DNA of 64,000 nt from Bog-756 sp052326605 (GCA_052326605.1 JBKQMB010000008.1:1-64000), one strand, 5' to 3'. Shown: positions 43,441 through 52,030, numbered from the stretch's first letter. The notes: a model not told the origin generated them from the letters alone. Numbers and translations are program-made.

Positions 43441-44208
43441 ATGACACTGAAGGGCAAGGTGGCCGTGGTCACCGGTGGCAACTCCGGCATCGGCAAGGCG
43501 GTGGTGCTGGCCCTGGCCGCAGCCGGTGCCGACATCGTCATCGACTACGTCGCCGACGAGCAGGCCACCGAGAACCTCGAGCAACAGGTGCGCGACCTCG
43601 GTGACCAGGTGATCGGGGTCGAGGCCGACGTAAGCAAGGTCGAGGACCTCGAGAGGTTGGTCGCCAAGGCGGTCGACGCCTTCGGCCGGCTGGACATCAT
43701 GGTCAACAATGCCGGCATCGAGACCCGGACCTCGGTGCTCGACACCACCGAGGAGCAGTACGCCAAGGTGCTCGACATCAACCTGAAGAGTGCGTTCTTC
43801 GGCACCCAGCTGGCCGCCCGGCAGATGATCGCCCAGGGCGGCGGCGGCCGGATCATCAACATGACCTCGGTGCACGAGGACTGGCCCATGCCGGGCAACA
43901 CCGCCTACTGCCTGTCCAAGGGCGGCATGCGCATGCTCACCCGCACCGCCGGTGTCGAGCTGGCGCCGCACGACATCCTGGTGGTCGGGGTGGGACCCGG
44001 CGCAGTGGACACCCCGATCAACAAGGCCACCGTTGCCGACCCGACACAGCTCAGCAAGCTCGACGCCGCCATCCCCATCGGCCGGCTGGCCCAGCCCGAG
44101 GAGATCGCCAGTATCGTGGCCTTCCTCGCCGGTGCCGGTGCCAGCTACCTCACCGCCACCACCATCTTCGCCGACGGGGGCCTGATGCACTCCAGCCCCG
44201 GCCTCTGA
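43441..44208 (+). CDS. SDR family oxidoreductase (glucose 1-dehydrogenase-like)
   Basis: A 255-aa classical short-chain dehydrogenase. The cofactor motif VVTGGNSGIGKAV is at residues 9-21, DIMVNNAGIE follows, and the catalytic Ser is in NMTSVHE with YCLSKGG (Tyr-x3-Lys). The C-terminal SYLTATTIFADGGLM matches the family. Closest patterns are glucose 1-dehydrogenase or 3-ketoacyl reductase types; the substrate is not fixed. AAGGGAG before ATG 43441 supports the start. It is divergent from HxlR by about 300 bp. Confidence 0.9.
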   Translation: MTLKGKVAVVTGGNSGIGKAVVLALAAAGADIVIDYVADEQATENLEQQVRDLGDQVIGVEADVSKVEDLERLVAKAVDAFGRLDIMVNNAGIETRTSVLDTTEEQYAKVLDINLKSAFFGTQLAARQMIAQGGGGRIINMTSVHEDWPMPGNTAYCLSKGGMRMLTRTAGVELAPHDILVVGVGPGAVDTPINKATVADPTQLSKLDAAIPIGRLAQPEEIASIVAFLAGAGASYLTATTIFADGGLMHSSPGL

Positions 44209-44264
44209 CGCCTCGGGAGATGCGCACGGCGGGTTCGGCCAGACCCAGATCCGGAGGAGTATCG

Positions 44265-44681
44265 ATGGCAACTCGGAAGCGCAGGCCCGCTCCAGCCAAT
44301 GCAGCAAGCCGCGCATTCTTCGAGGATCTCCATGCGAAAGGGCACCAGCCGATGCTGGAGAAGGCCTCGGGAACTCTGCGCTTCGATCTGGTCGGAGGAC
44401 CCCAGGTCGAGCACTGGTACCTCACCATCGCCCACGGCAACGTCGTCGTGTCGCAACGCAAGGGCCGCGCCGACGTGGTGGTGACGGTGGACGGGCGTCT
44501 CCTCGACCGGATCGTCACGGGCACCGCCAACGCAATGGCCGCCTTCCTCCGCGGGGCGATGAGGGTCGAAGGCGACTTCGCGCTCCTCATGGCGTTCCAG
44601 CGTCTCTTCGGCGGACCGCCCGAGACCTGCGCCACCCACACGACCGACGAGGCCGACCACTCGGAGAGGACACCGAGATGA
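44265..44681 (+). CDS. SCP2 sterol-binding domain-like protein
   Basis: A 138-aa protein. A short basic N-terminus is followed by FFEDLHAKGHQPMLEKASGT, LRFDLVGGPQVEHWYLTIAH and MRVEGDFALLMAFQRLFGG, the SCP2 fold's beta strands and last helices. SCP2 domains bind lipids or hydrophobic ligands in other proteins; the role here is unknown. GGAGGAG precedes the ATG. Its stop overlaps the next gene's start as ATGA, so it is translationally coupled to a glycogen debranching enzyme, an odd pairing. Confidence 0.8.
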   Translation: MATRKRRPAPANAASRAFFEDLHAKGHQPMLEKASGTLRFDLVGGPQVEHWYLTIAHGNVVVSQRKGRADVVVTVDGRLLDRIVTGTANAMAAFLRGAMRVEGDFALLMAFQRLFGGPPETCATHTTDEADHSERTPR

Positions 44682-46753
44682 GCAGTGATCTCGTCCAGAT
44701 CCTCGAAGGCAACACGTTCGTCGTGAGCAACCGGAGCGGAGACATCGAGGCCTCGCTGACCGACCCGACCGGCCTGTTCTCCTTCGATACCCGTTTCCTG
44801 TCGAAGTGGGTGCTCACCGTGGACGGCGAGCGCCTCAACCCTTTGTCGGTCGACGACCTCCAGTACTTCGAGACCCGCTTCTTCCTGGTACCGGGAACAG
44901 GGACCGTCTACGTCGATTCCGAACTCTCCGTGATACGCCATCGCACCGTCGGGTCCGGCTTCCGCGAGTCGATCCGCCTGCTGAACCACAAGCAGGAGCC
45001 GGTCAGCCTCACGCTGCGCCTCGATGCCGGCAGCGACTTCGCGGACCTCTTCGAGGTGAAGGACGCACTGCGCAAGCGCGGCGAGTACCACACCCGCGTC
45101 GACGACGGGCGCCTGGTCCTCGGGTACCGGCGCGAGACGTTCGAACGCGAGACCTGGATCTCCTCGTCGGCTCCGTCGACCACCGACGAGCACGGCCTCT
45201 CCTGTGCCGTCAGGATACCGGCGCACGGCACCTGGGAGACTGCGATCAATGTGGTGGCGCGGATCCCCTACCTGACCCAGCCGAGCCGGCCCACCGGGAG
45301 GCGGTCGGGGCGGTCCACCCGACCCGACATGGCCCGTGGTCTCGACAAGTGGCTGTCCAGGGCCCCTCGGCTCGAATGCGGGAGCAGCTCCCTCACGACC
45401 ACCTACCAGAGGAGCCTGGTGGATCTGGCCGCTCTGCGCTTTGCGCCGATGACCTCGCCCCAGCACGCGCTCCCCGCCGCCGGCCTGCCCTGGTTCATGA
45501 CGATGTTCGGCCGTGACAGCATCCTGACCAGCCTCCAGTCGATCGCCTTCACCCCCGAGCTGGCGGCCACCACCCTCCGCACGCTCGGCGAGCGCCAAGG
45601 CGCCCGCATCGACGACTTCCGAGACGAGGACCCCGGGCGCATCCTTCACGAAATGCGCTTCGGCGAGCTCACCGCCTTCGAGGAGCGGCCACACTCGCCG
45701 TACTACGGCTGTGCCGACGCCACGCCCCTGTACGTCGTGCTTCTCGACGAGTACGAGCGCTGGACCGGCGACACCAGACTTGTCCGCGACCTCGAGGTCG
45801 AGGCCCGGGCGGCGCTGAATTGGATCGACACGTACGCCGACCTGCAGGGCAACGGGTACATCTCCTACCAGAGGCGCAACGAGGAGACGGGCCTCGAGAA
45901 TCAATGCTGGAAGGACTCGTGGGACTCGATCTCCTACCATGACGGGCGCCTCCCGAGCTTTCCACGTGCGACCTGCGAGCTCCAGGGGTATGCCTACGAC
46001 GCCAAGATGCGCGGCGCCCGACTCGCCCGCCGGGTGTGGCGTGACGAGGCCTTCGCCGACAGGCTCGAGAAGGAGGCAGGCGACCTGAAGCGTCGTTTCA
46101 ATCGTGACTTCTGGGTCGTGGACGGGGAGTATTTCGCGGTTGCCATCGACGCCGACGGGCGTCAGGTCGACTCACTCACTTCGAACATCGGGCATCTCCT
46201 GTGGAGCGGTATCGTCGACAAGTCGAAGGCGCGACGAGTGGTCGAACAGCTCATGGGCGATCGACTCTTCTCCGGGTGGGGTGTTCGCACCCTGGCCGAG
46301 GGCGAAGGGCGGTTCAACCCCATCGGCTACCACGTGGGCACCGTATGGCCGTTCGACAACTCCTTCATCGCCTGGGGACTGCGACGTTACGGCTTCAAGG
46401 AGGAGGCCGCCCGGATCGCCGAGGGCATCCTGGATGCTGCCGCCTACTTCGACGGTCGGCTACCGGAGGCCTTCGGGGGATACCCGCGGACGGACACGAA
46501 GTACCCGGTGCAGTACCCGACCGCCTGCAGCCCGCAGGCATGGTCCACGGGCGCTCCGCTCCTGCTGCTCCGGACCATGCTCGGACTCGAGCCAGTCGAT
46601 GGACAACTCGTGGTCGATCCAGCCCTTCCCGTCTCCATCGAACACCTCGAGTTGCTCGACATCCCCGGACGCTGGGGCCGCAGGGACGCCTTTGGACGAG
46701 GCCAGATCACGACCTCACCGAGGACGCCGCGTCGACGCCCGACTCACCGGTGA
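44678..46753 (+). CDS. Amylo-alpha-1,6-glucosidase / glycogen debranching protein
   Basis: A 691-aa protein. The N-terminal domain (about 1-200, LEGNTFVVSNRSGDIEA, TGLFSFDTRFLSKWVL) is the GDE_N_bis type. The C-terminal (alpha/alpha)6 domain contains PWFMTMFGRDSILTSLQS, YYGCADATPLYVVLLDEYE, CWKDSWDSISYHDG and YHVGTVWPFDNSFIAWGLRR. Such proteins split alpha-1,6-linked glucose or related branches, mainly inside cells. It is unlike glgX and gives the organism a second debranching route. It overlaps the SCP2 gene by ATGA. Confidence 0.9.
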   Translation: MSSDLVQILEGNTFVVSNRSGDIEASLTDPTGLFSFDTRFLSKWVLTVDGERLNPLSVDDLQYFETRFFLVPGTGTVYVDSELSVIRHRTVGSGFRESIRLLNHKQEPVSLTLRLDAGSDFADLFEVKDALRKRGEYHTRVDDGRLVLGYRRETFERETWISSSAPSTTDEHGLSCAVRIPAHGTWETAINVVARIPYLTQPSRPTGRRSGRSTRPDMARGLDKWLSRAPRLECGSSSLTTTYQRSLVDLAALRFAPMTSPQHALPAAGLPWFMTMFGRDSILTSLQSIAFTPELAATTLRTLGERQGARIDDFRDEDPGRILHEMRFGELTAFEERPHSPYYGCADATPLYVVLLDEYERWTGDTRLVRDLEVEARAALNWIDTYADLQGNGYISYQRRNEETGLENQCWKDSWDSISYHDGRLPSFPRATCELQGYAYDAKMRGARLARRVWRDEAFADRLEKEAGDLKRRFNRDFWVVDGEYFAVAIDADGRQVDSLTSNIGHLLWSGIVDKSKARRVVEQLMGDRLFSGWGVRTLAEGEGRFNPIGYHVGTVWPFDNSFIAWGLRRYGFKEEAARIAEGILDAAAYFDGRLPEAFGGYPRTDTKYPVQYPTACSPQAWSTGAPLLLLRTMLGLEPVDGQLVVDPALPVSIEHLELLDIPGRWGRRDAFGRGQITTSPRTPRRRPTHR

Positions 46754-46877
46754 CAGGCCTGCCCTACCCCGGATCCGACGTCGAGTGGTCTTCGATGGTC
46801 CACTCCGCTCGCCCACCGGGTGCCCGACCCGGCAGAACGAGTGCATGCCGGCACCTGCCCTTTGTGCCAGGCGATCG

Positions 46878-48152
46878 TCACGAGACGGATACCGCGAACC
46901 GGGTGGTGGTACGCCGCAGGATGGCGACTCCGATGCTCGTGCCGCAGATCAGCCCGAAGGTCAGGGCGCCCGCGATCTCGGTGAAGTTGGCAAGGTCATG
47001 GAAGCTCTCCAGCAGATGGCCACCGGCCAGCGTGGTGATTCCGCGCAGCGCCATCGACCCGACGGTGAGGACGAACACTCCGCCGAGGATGATCACGAGG
47101 GTCGGTGGGCGGTTCGGGTTCCTGCCCAACAGCACTCCGACCAGCGTGAGCAGCAGTGCGGCGAGGAACGTGCCGGCCGTGCTGCCGAAGAACCACGTGC
47201 CGAGGAGCTGGGTGCCCCAGGCCAGGTAGACCCCGAGCAGGAGCCAGCCCACGTCGCGGACCCGGGCGCAGAATGTCAGGCCCATCCCCACGGTGAACGG
47301 GATCCACGCCAGCGCGGTGATGATCCACGGCATGTTGTCCACCGTGGTGGACGAGATCAGTGCCGACGTTCCGGCACCACTGATCGCAGCACCGATGATC
47401 ACGCCGGCGGCAAGCTCGAACAGCACGAGGAACGACTGGACGAGGCGGATCGTGCCCACGGTGAACTGGCCCACCGCCACTTCGGCCGCGGCGGCGCAGA
47501 GGAAATCGCCGGGGATCATCACGAACAGCGCAGGGACCATCACCAGGACCGGGCCACCGTGGGCATGGGCGATGTGCAGGACGGTGAAGGCCACCAGCGA
47601 GACCGCCGTGGCCGCCACGAGCGGAAGCATCACCCGGAGCATGGCGACTCGCTCACCGATCAGGTAGACGACGGCCATCACCGCTCCCAGGAACAACGAG
47701 CCGCCGAGCTGCCGCCAATTGGCCTGCATGCTCGGTGCAAAACCGGCAGCGAAGAGCATGACGCCGATGAACCGCAACCACCACGGGAAGGCAGGCGGAC
47801 TGCTCTCGAGCTCCTCGAGGAGCCTCGTCGCCTCGACGGCCGACAGCTCACCGGCGATGATGCGGCGATCGAGCTGCTTGAAGTTCGACACCAGGTCGAG
47901 TCGTTCGAGGGACGGCTGGGCGTGGACGACCCCGCTCCATTGGCCCCCGTCCGGATGGGTGATCACGACGAGGAGCCCCTCCATCATCACCATCGACTCG
48001 ATCCGCACCTCGAACGCGGCACCGATCTCGCGCAGGGTCACGTGGAGATCGAAGGTGCCCTCCGAACTGTTCCGCAGCAGGAACTTGCTCACCACCCGGA
48101 TCAGACGGTCGATGTCGTCGAAGCTGCCAACGGCTGGCTCCTGTCCGGACAC
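46878..48152 (-). CDS. thrE: Threonine/serine exporter (ThrE family)
   Basis: A 424-aa protein. The N-terminal cytoplasmic part (LREIGAAFEVRIESMVMMEG, ThrE-1 domain) is followed by about ten membrane segments. ThrE exports threonine and serine in Corynebacterium. Conserved patches such as PWWLRFIGVMLFAAGFAP and ALFVMIPGDFLCAAAAEVAVGQ are visible. The start GTG 48150-48152 has TAGCGT 6 nt upstream, a leaderless pattern. It is divergent from the TRIC-type gene and convergent with the debranching enzyme. Confidence 0.9.
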   Translation of the reverse strand: MSGQEPAVGSFDDIDRLIRVVSKFLLRNSSEGTFDLHVTLREIGAAFEVRIESMVMMEGLLVVITHPDGGQWSGVVHAQPSLERLDLVSNFKQLDRRIIAGELSAVEATRLLEELESSPPAFPWWLRFIGVMLFAAGFAPSMQANWRQLGGSLFLGAVMAVVYLIGERVAMLRVMLPLVAATAVSLVAFTVLHIAHAHGGPVLVMVPALFVMIPGDFLCAAAAEVAVGQFTVGTIRLVQSFLVLFELAAGVIIGAAISGAGTSALISSTTVDNMPWIITALAWIPFTVGMGLTFCARVRDVGWLLLGVYLAWGTQLLGTWFFGSTAGTFLAALLLTLVGVLLGRNPNRPPTLVIILGGVFVLTVGSMALRGITTLAGGHLLESFHDLANFTEIAGALTFGLICGTSIGVAILRRTTTRFAVSVS

Positions 48153-48214
48153 GTCGTCACGCTACTGAAAGGGGATAGCCTCTCCGCGGATCACTACTCG
48201 ATCCCCCGCCCCCC

Positions 48215-48928
48215 ATGCTCTCCGCCACCACGACTGTGATCACCGCCATCGGTGGGCACACCATCGAGGTGGTCACCGTTGTGGGGGCGTACGTCTTCGG
48301 CGTGAGCGGTGGCCTGGCGGCTGTCAGGGCCCGTCTCGATCTGTTCGGCGTCATGGTGCTGGCCGCCATGGTCGGCCTCGCCGGCGGCATCCTCCGGGAC
48401 GTCCTGCTGGGTGAACGCGCCACGGCGTTCTTCGATTGGCGGGTGGTCCTGGCTGTGGTGCTGGCAGGGCTGACCGCGTTCGCCTTCGGCCGGCCGCTGA
48501 CCCGATGGCAACTGTCGATCGACCTCTTCGACGCCGTCGGCCTCTCGCTCTTCTGCGTCATCGGCACCGATCTGGCGCTCCAACAGCACACCGGGCCGGT
48601 ACCGGCGGTGATCCTCGGAGCGGTCACCGCCATCGGTGGAGGCGTGGTGCGGGACGTGCTGCTGCGGGTGGTGCCCGAGGTGCTCCGCCAGGGGCTCTAT
48701 GCCATCCCGGCGCTCGTGGGCTCCGCCATCATCGTGATCGGCTTCGAGCTCGGCTTCGACAACCTCGCCTGGTACGCGCTGGGTGCAGGGGTGTGCTTGA
48801 TCATCCGGGTGATCGGCATCGTGTTCAGGATCAACCTCCCGGTGGCCACGGTCCCCACCCCGGACGGGGACGATCCCGCACCGGACGCGCCGCACGACGC
48901 TGCGCACCCCGACGGGACGGGGGCCTGA
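48215..48928 (+). CDS. Trimeric intracellular cation channel family protein (UPF0126/YicG)
   Basis: A 237-aa protein with two repeats of three membrane segments, each with a Gly-rich motif: VVGAYVFGVSGGLAAVRARL with DLFGVMVLAAMVGLAGGILRDVLLG, and DLFDAVGLSLFCVIGTDLAL with VTAIGGGVVRDVLLR. These GG.(L/V)RD.LL motifs are diagnostic of the TRIC/UPF0126 family; some bacterial members export glycine, others conduct K+. The C-terminal tail is Asp/Pro-rich. ATG 48215. Confidence 0.9.
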   Translation: MLSATTTVITAIGGHTIEVVTVVGAYVFGVSGGLAAVRARLDLFGVMVLAAMVGLAGGILRDVLLGERATAFFDWRVVLAVVLAGLTAFAFGRPLTRWQLSIDLFDAVGLSLFCVIGTDLALQQHTGPVPAVILGAVTAIGGGVVRDVLLRVVPEVLRQGLYAIPALVGSAIIVIGFELGFDNLAWYALGAGVCLIIRVIGIVFRINLPVATVPTPDGDDPAPDAPHDAAHPDGTGA

Positions 48929-48970
48929 GCAGGCACCCGGGGCTGCCGATCGCGGCCCGCCCGGCTACTG

Positions 48971-49849
48971 TCACGGCCCGCCCAGCTCGGCCAGTCTCGG
49001 GACGACCTCTTCTCCGAGCCGGGTGACCCATGCCACAGGATCGGGGCCGGTCGGCATCACCTCGACCAGGTCGATCCCCAGCTCGGCGTACTCGTCCATC
49101 CTCGCAACGAACGCATCGACGTCGTCGAGCGGATCACCGAAAGCCAGAATGGTCTTCTCGATGGTACCCGGGTCGCGGCCTTCGGCATCACAGTGGCGAG
49201 CCAGCACGTCGAGCTTGTGGGCCACCACTGCCGGATCGGGGGCGAACAGGTTGCAGGCGTCGGCATACCGGGCGACCAGCCGCAGGGTCTTCCGCTCGCC
49301 GCTCCCGCCGACGAGGATCCGGGGCCTCGGCTGCCGGATCGGGCGCGGCGAGCAGATCGTCTCGACCAGTCGGTAGTGCCGCCCCTCGTAGGGACCGTCA
49401 TCGTCACTCCACATCTGATGGCAGATCTGGAGTGCCTCCTCCAGTCGCTCGAACCGCTCACCGACCGGTGGGAACGGCACCCCGAGGCCCAGGTGCTCCC
49501 GCTCGTACCACGCTGCCCCGATGCCCAGCTGGGCCCGGCCACCCGACAGGATGTCCAGTGTGGTCACGATCTTGGCCAGCAGCCCGGGGTGGCGGTAGGT
49601 GACACCGGTGACCAGCAGTCCGAGCGTGATGCGATCCGTTCGACCGGCCAGGTAACCGAGCGACGTGTACCCCTCGAGCATCGGATCCTGAGCGGTGGCG
49701 AACTGCTCCATCTGGAACCAGTGGTCCATCAGGGTGAAGGTCGTGCACCCACCCTCCTCTGCAGCCCGCGCCGTGGCGCCCAGTGTCGACGCCAGTGACG
49801 CAGGCCCCCCTGGCAGGGTGAAGTTGACGAAGTGGATGCCTAGTTTCAC
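48971..49849 (-). CDS. LLM-class F420-dependent oxidoreductase
   Basis: A 292-aa luciferase-like monooxygenase-fold protein. It reads KLGIHFVNFTLPGG, TTFTLMDHWFQMEQFATAQD, LGYLAGRTDRITLGLLVTGV, GRAQLGIGAAWYEREHLGLG, PRILVGGSGERKTLRLVARY and CNLFAPDPAVVAHKLDVLAR. This subgroup (TIGR03560-like) uses coenzyme F420 in actinobacteria. The start is GTG 49847-49849 with GGGAGGA 6 nt upstream. A broken relative lies at 38443-38785. The promoter region is shared with the divergent cytochrome b operon. Confidence 0.92.
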   Translation of the reverse strand: MKLGIHFVNFTLPGGPASLASTLGATARAAEEGGCTTFTLMDHWFQMEQFATAQDPMLEGYTSLGYLAGRTDRITLGLLVTGVTYRHPGLLAKIVTTLDILSGGRAQLGIGAAWYEREHLGLGVPFPPVGERFERLEEALQICHQMWSDDDGPYEGRHYRLVETICSPRPIRQPRPRILVGGSGERKTLRLVARYADACNLFAPDPAVVAHKLDVLARHCDAEGRDPGTIEKTILAFGDPLDDVDAFVARMDEYAELGIDLVEVMPTGPDPVAWVTRLGEEVVPRLAELGGP

Positions 49850-49988
49850 GGGTGTCCTCCCGGTGGTCGGCGACAGGCATCCACAGTACGCCGGGCACGA
49901 GCTCGTCACCGGGGTCCCCCGTTTCTTCCCCTCGGCCGCATACCCTGGCCCCATTGCCGTCGCGCCAGAACAAGTTGCAGTAGACGGT

Positions 49989-50040
49989 GAGGTTACGGGA
50001 CTTTCGGCCCTGGTCGCCCGTGTCGGGCACCCGTAACCTC
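49989..50040. promoter_or_regulatory. 11-bp inverted repeat containing a DosR-like box, upstream of cytochrome b operon
   Basis: GAGGTTACGGG (49989-49999) and CCCGTAACCTC (50030-50040) are perfect reverse complements. Inside lies GGGACTTTCGGCCCT (49997-50011), the best DosR-like box in the window. In RNA the arms would form an 11-bp stem ending 8 nt before the ribosome binding site (AGGAGGT) of the first gene. It may serve as operator, RNA switch or both. Confidence 0.6.
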
Positions 50041-50062
50041 CATCAACAGGAGGTCATGCACC

Positions 50063-50257
50063 ATGCAGACATTGTCAGCCGTGATGGTTCACGTGGTCGG
50101 GAGCCTCATCAATCTGGACCACCCAGGCCACTACATCAACTGGGGATTCATCCAGATCTCGGTGGCGAACCTGACCGTGATCATCTTGATGGTCATCGTC
50201 TTCATCTTGGCGATACTCATCCCGTTCCACCGTCCCGGGGGAGGTGGTGACCGATGA
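50063..50257 (+). CDS. Small membrane subunit of cytochrome b module
   Basis: A 64-aa protein with one hydrophobic segment (LTVIILMVIVFILAILIPF, about 37-55) and a His-containing N-terminal part (VMVHVVGSLINLDHPGHYIN). It ends in a Gly-rich basic tail. AGGAGGT at 50049-50055 supports ATG 50063. Its stop overlaps the cytochrome b start (ATGA), so it is part of the operon. I infer a small structural or quinone-site subunit; no family name is certain. Confidence 0.75.
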   Translation: MQTLSAVMVHVVGSLINLDHPGHYINWGFIQISVANLTVIILMVIVFILAILIPFHRPGGGGDR

Positions 50258-50985
50258 CCATCGATACCGAAACCCAGGTGAACCCGTCGGCGGACCTGCC
50301 CGAGGACGCCCACCAGCTGACGGCCAAGCTGCGGCACGCCGCAGTGGAGGCACTGCCGCCCCAGAAGCTGATGCCCGACCGGCAGCCCGCCTATGTGGCC
50401 TCGTGGATCTACGTGTTCGGGATCCTCACCGTCTCCGCCCTGGCCGTGGTCATCCTCACCGGCATCGTTCTGGCCATCTTCGGTCCGAACTGGTGGCACG
50501 TCTCGACCGTCGGGCTCTTCTTCAACTCCCTGCACCTGTGGAGCGTCGAGGTGTTCTTCTTCTGCATGGTCGTCCACCTGTGGGGCAAGTTCTTCATGGC
50601 CGCATGGCGTGGCCGTCGGCGTGCCACCTGGGTCAGCGGCGTGATCGCCTTCGTCATCTCGGTGGCCACCGCGTTCACCGGCTACCTGTCCCAGCAGAAC
50701 TTCGACTCCCAGTGGATCAGCACCCAGGCCAAGGACGGGATCAACTCGACCGGGGCCGGGGCGATCATGAACGTCACCAACTTCGGTCAGATGATCATGT
50801 GGCACATCGTCCTCCTGCCCCTGGTGGTGGGGATCCTGGTCGGCGGCCACATCCTCCTGGTGCGCCTGCGGGGCGTGGTGCCCCCCTTCGCCCCACCGGA
50901 CCAACTGGCGATCGAGGTCAAGCAGGGCGTTCCCGCCGACACGGCAGCCACGACCGCCACGGCAGCCAGTGAGGTGCAGGCATGA
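50254..50985 (+). CDS. Cytochrome b N-terminal (b6-type) subunit
   Basis: A 243-aa membrane cytochrome. About four to five membrane segments are visible: ASWIYVFGILTVSALAVVIL, LHLWSVEVFFFCMVVHLWGK, GVIAFVISVATAFTGYLS and MWHIVLLPLVVGILVGGHIL. The His residues LHLW, VVHLW, MWHI and GGHIL give two pairs that fit the b-type heme ligands of the cytochrome b/b6 family. Only the N-terminal half of a bc1 cytochrome b is present; the C-terminal half is the next gene. It would move electrons from menaquinol across the membrane. ATGA overlaps on both sides. Confidence 0.88.
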   Translation: MTIDTETQVNPSADLPEDAHQLTAKLRHAAVEALPPQKLMPDRQPAYVASWIYVFGILTVSALAVVILTGIVLAIFGPNWWHVSTVGLFFNSLHLWSVEVFFFCMVVHLWGKFFMAAWRGRRRATWVSGVIAFVISVATAFTGYLSQQNFDSQWISTQAKDGINSTGAGAIMNVTNFGQMIMWHIVLLPLVVGILVGGHILLVRLRGVVPPFAPPDQLAIEVKQGVPADTAATTATAASEVQA

Positions 50986-52007
50986 GTGCCGCCACCCACT
51001 CGGCCACCGCCGACCGCAAGCGCCGCTTCAGGCCCGACCGCGACGTCGAGGAGTGGCACGGCAAGTACTACCCGTACGACCTGATCAAGGAAGGCATCAT
51101 CGCCTTCATCGTGGTGCTGATCGTGGTGGTGGGCCTGGCGGTGATCTTCTCCTCCCCCGACGACAAGCCGGTCACCGTCAAGTCGTGGTCGACGGCCAAC
51201 CCGGTCGACTTCGCCCAGACGGCGATCACCGAGCTCGATGGCACCAGCGGCACCGCCACCTACGGACCTCCCTACAACAGCACCACCGGGTCCTCCCAGT
51301 CGATCGGGCCCATATCGCCCGAGAGCTGGTTCGGCGTGCATCACCCGATCGACACGGCCAACGATTACGTGATCGATCCGCTCCAGACGCTCCCCAATAC
51401 CCCCGAGGTCCAGGCGGCGGTGACCGAGTACAAGTCGGCCTCCGCCGACCAGCAGGCGAGTTGGACGGCGGCCTATGAGAAGGCCGTTGCCAACGCCACC
51501 TACTCCAACGGGGTCCTGACGGTACCCAAGGGTGACTACGGGCCGGTCGGCACCATGATCGCCGGCCTGACCTCGATGGCCCGCAGCGGTGCCCTGGACG
51601 GAGCGCTGCTCAGCTCACGCCAGTTCTACGGCACCGACTACACCAAGCCCCTCCTCTTCATCGCCGACGGCCAGTACCTGGCCAACCTCGGCGCGGCCGA
51701 CCATCTCGGCGGCGACCAGTGGGGCATGATGAACGAGACGGGCAACTGGCCCGGGCAGGCCTGGCTTTGGCTCTACACCATGTGGTACCAGGTCCCCCCG
51801 TTCAAGACCTCGGCCAACGCGGACTTCCAGGTCTGGGCCGTCATGATGTTCCTGACCCTGTTGCTGGCCCTGGTCCCCTTCATCCCCGGGCTGCGCTCGA
51901 TCCCCCGGTGGACACGTGTCTACCGGCTCATCTGGCGCCAGCACTACAAGGACCTGGCCCCATCGGGGCCGCTCGGCAAGGGCGCCGAGTCCGACAGGGG
52001 GCCCTGA
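50982..52007 (+). CDS. Cytochrome b C-terminal-like subunit with large extracytoplasmic domain
   Basis: A 341-aa protein. After a basic N-terminus (WHGKYYPYDLIKEGI) one membrane segment follows (IIAFIVVLIVVVGLAVIF, about 39-56), then about 190 polar residues with VHHPIDTANDYVIDPLQ, and a second segment (FQVWAVMMFLTLLLALVPFI). The KYYPYDLIKEG start resembles subunit IV of b6f-type complexes, but the long insertion is not typical. It is coupled to the cytochrome b gene. No Rieske or cytochrome c gene is in this window. A strong hairpin terminator follows at 52031. Confidence 0.8.
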   Translation: MSAATHSATADRKRRFRPDRDVEEWHGKYYPYDLIKEGIIAFIVVLIVVVGLAVIFSSPDDKPVTVKSWSTANPVDFAQTAITELDGTSGTATYGPPYNSTTGSSQSIGPISPESWFGVHHPIDTANDYVIDPLQTLPNTPEVQAAVTEYKSASADQQASWTAAYEKAVANATYSNGVLTVPKGDYGPVGTMIAGLTSMARSGALDGALLSSRQFYGTDYTKPLLFIADGQYLANLGAADHLGGDQWGMMNETGNWPGQAWLWLYTMWYQVPPFKTSANADFQVWAVMMFLTLLLALVPFIPGLRSIPRWTRVYRLIWRQHYKDLAPSGPLGKGAESDRGP

Positions 52008-52030
52008 GCCTGCCCACCGGATCGAGATCC

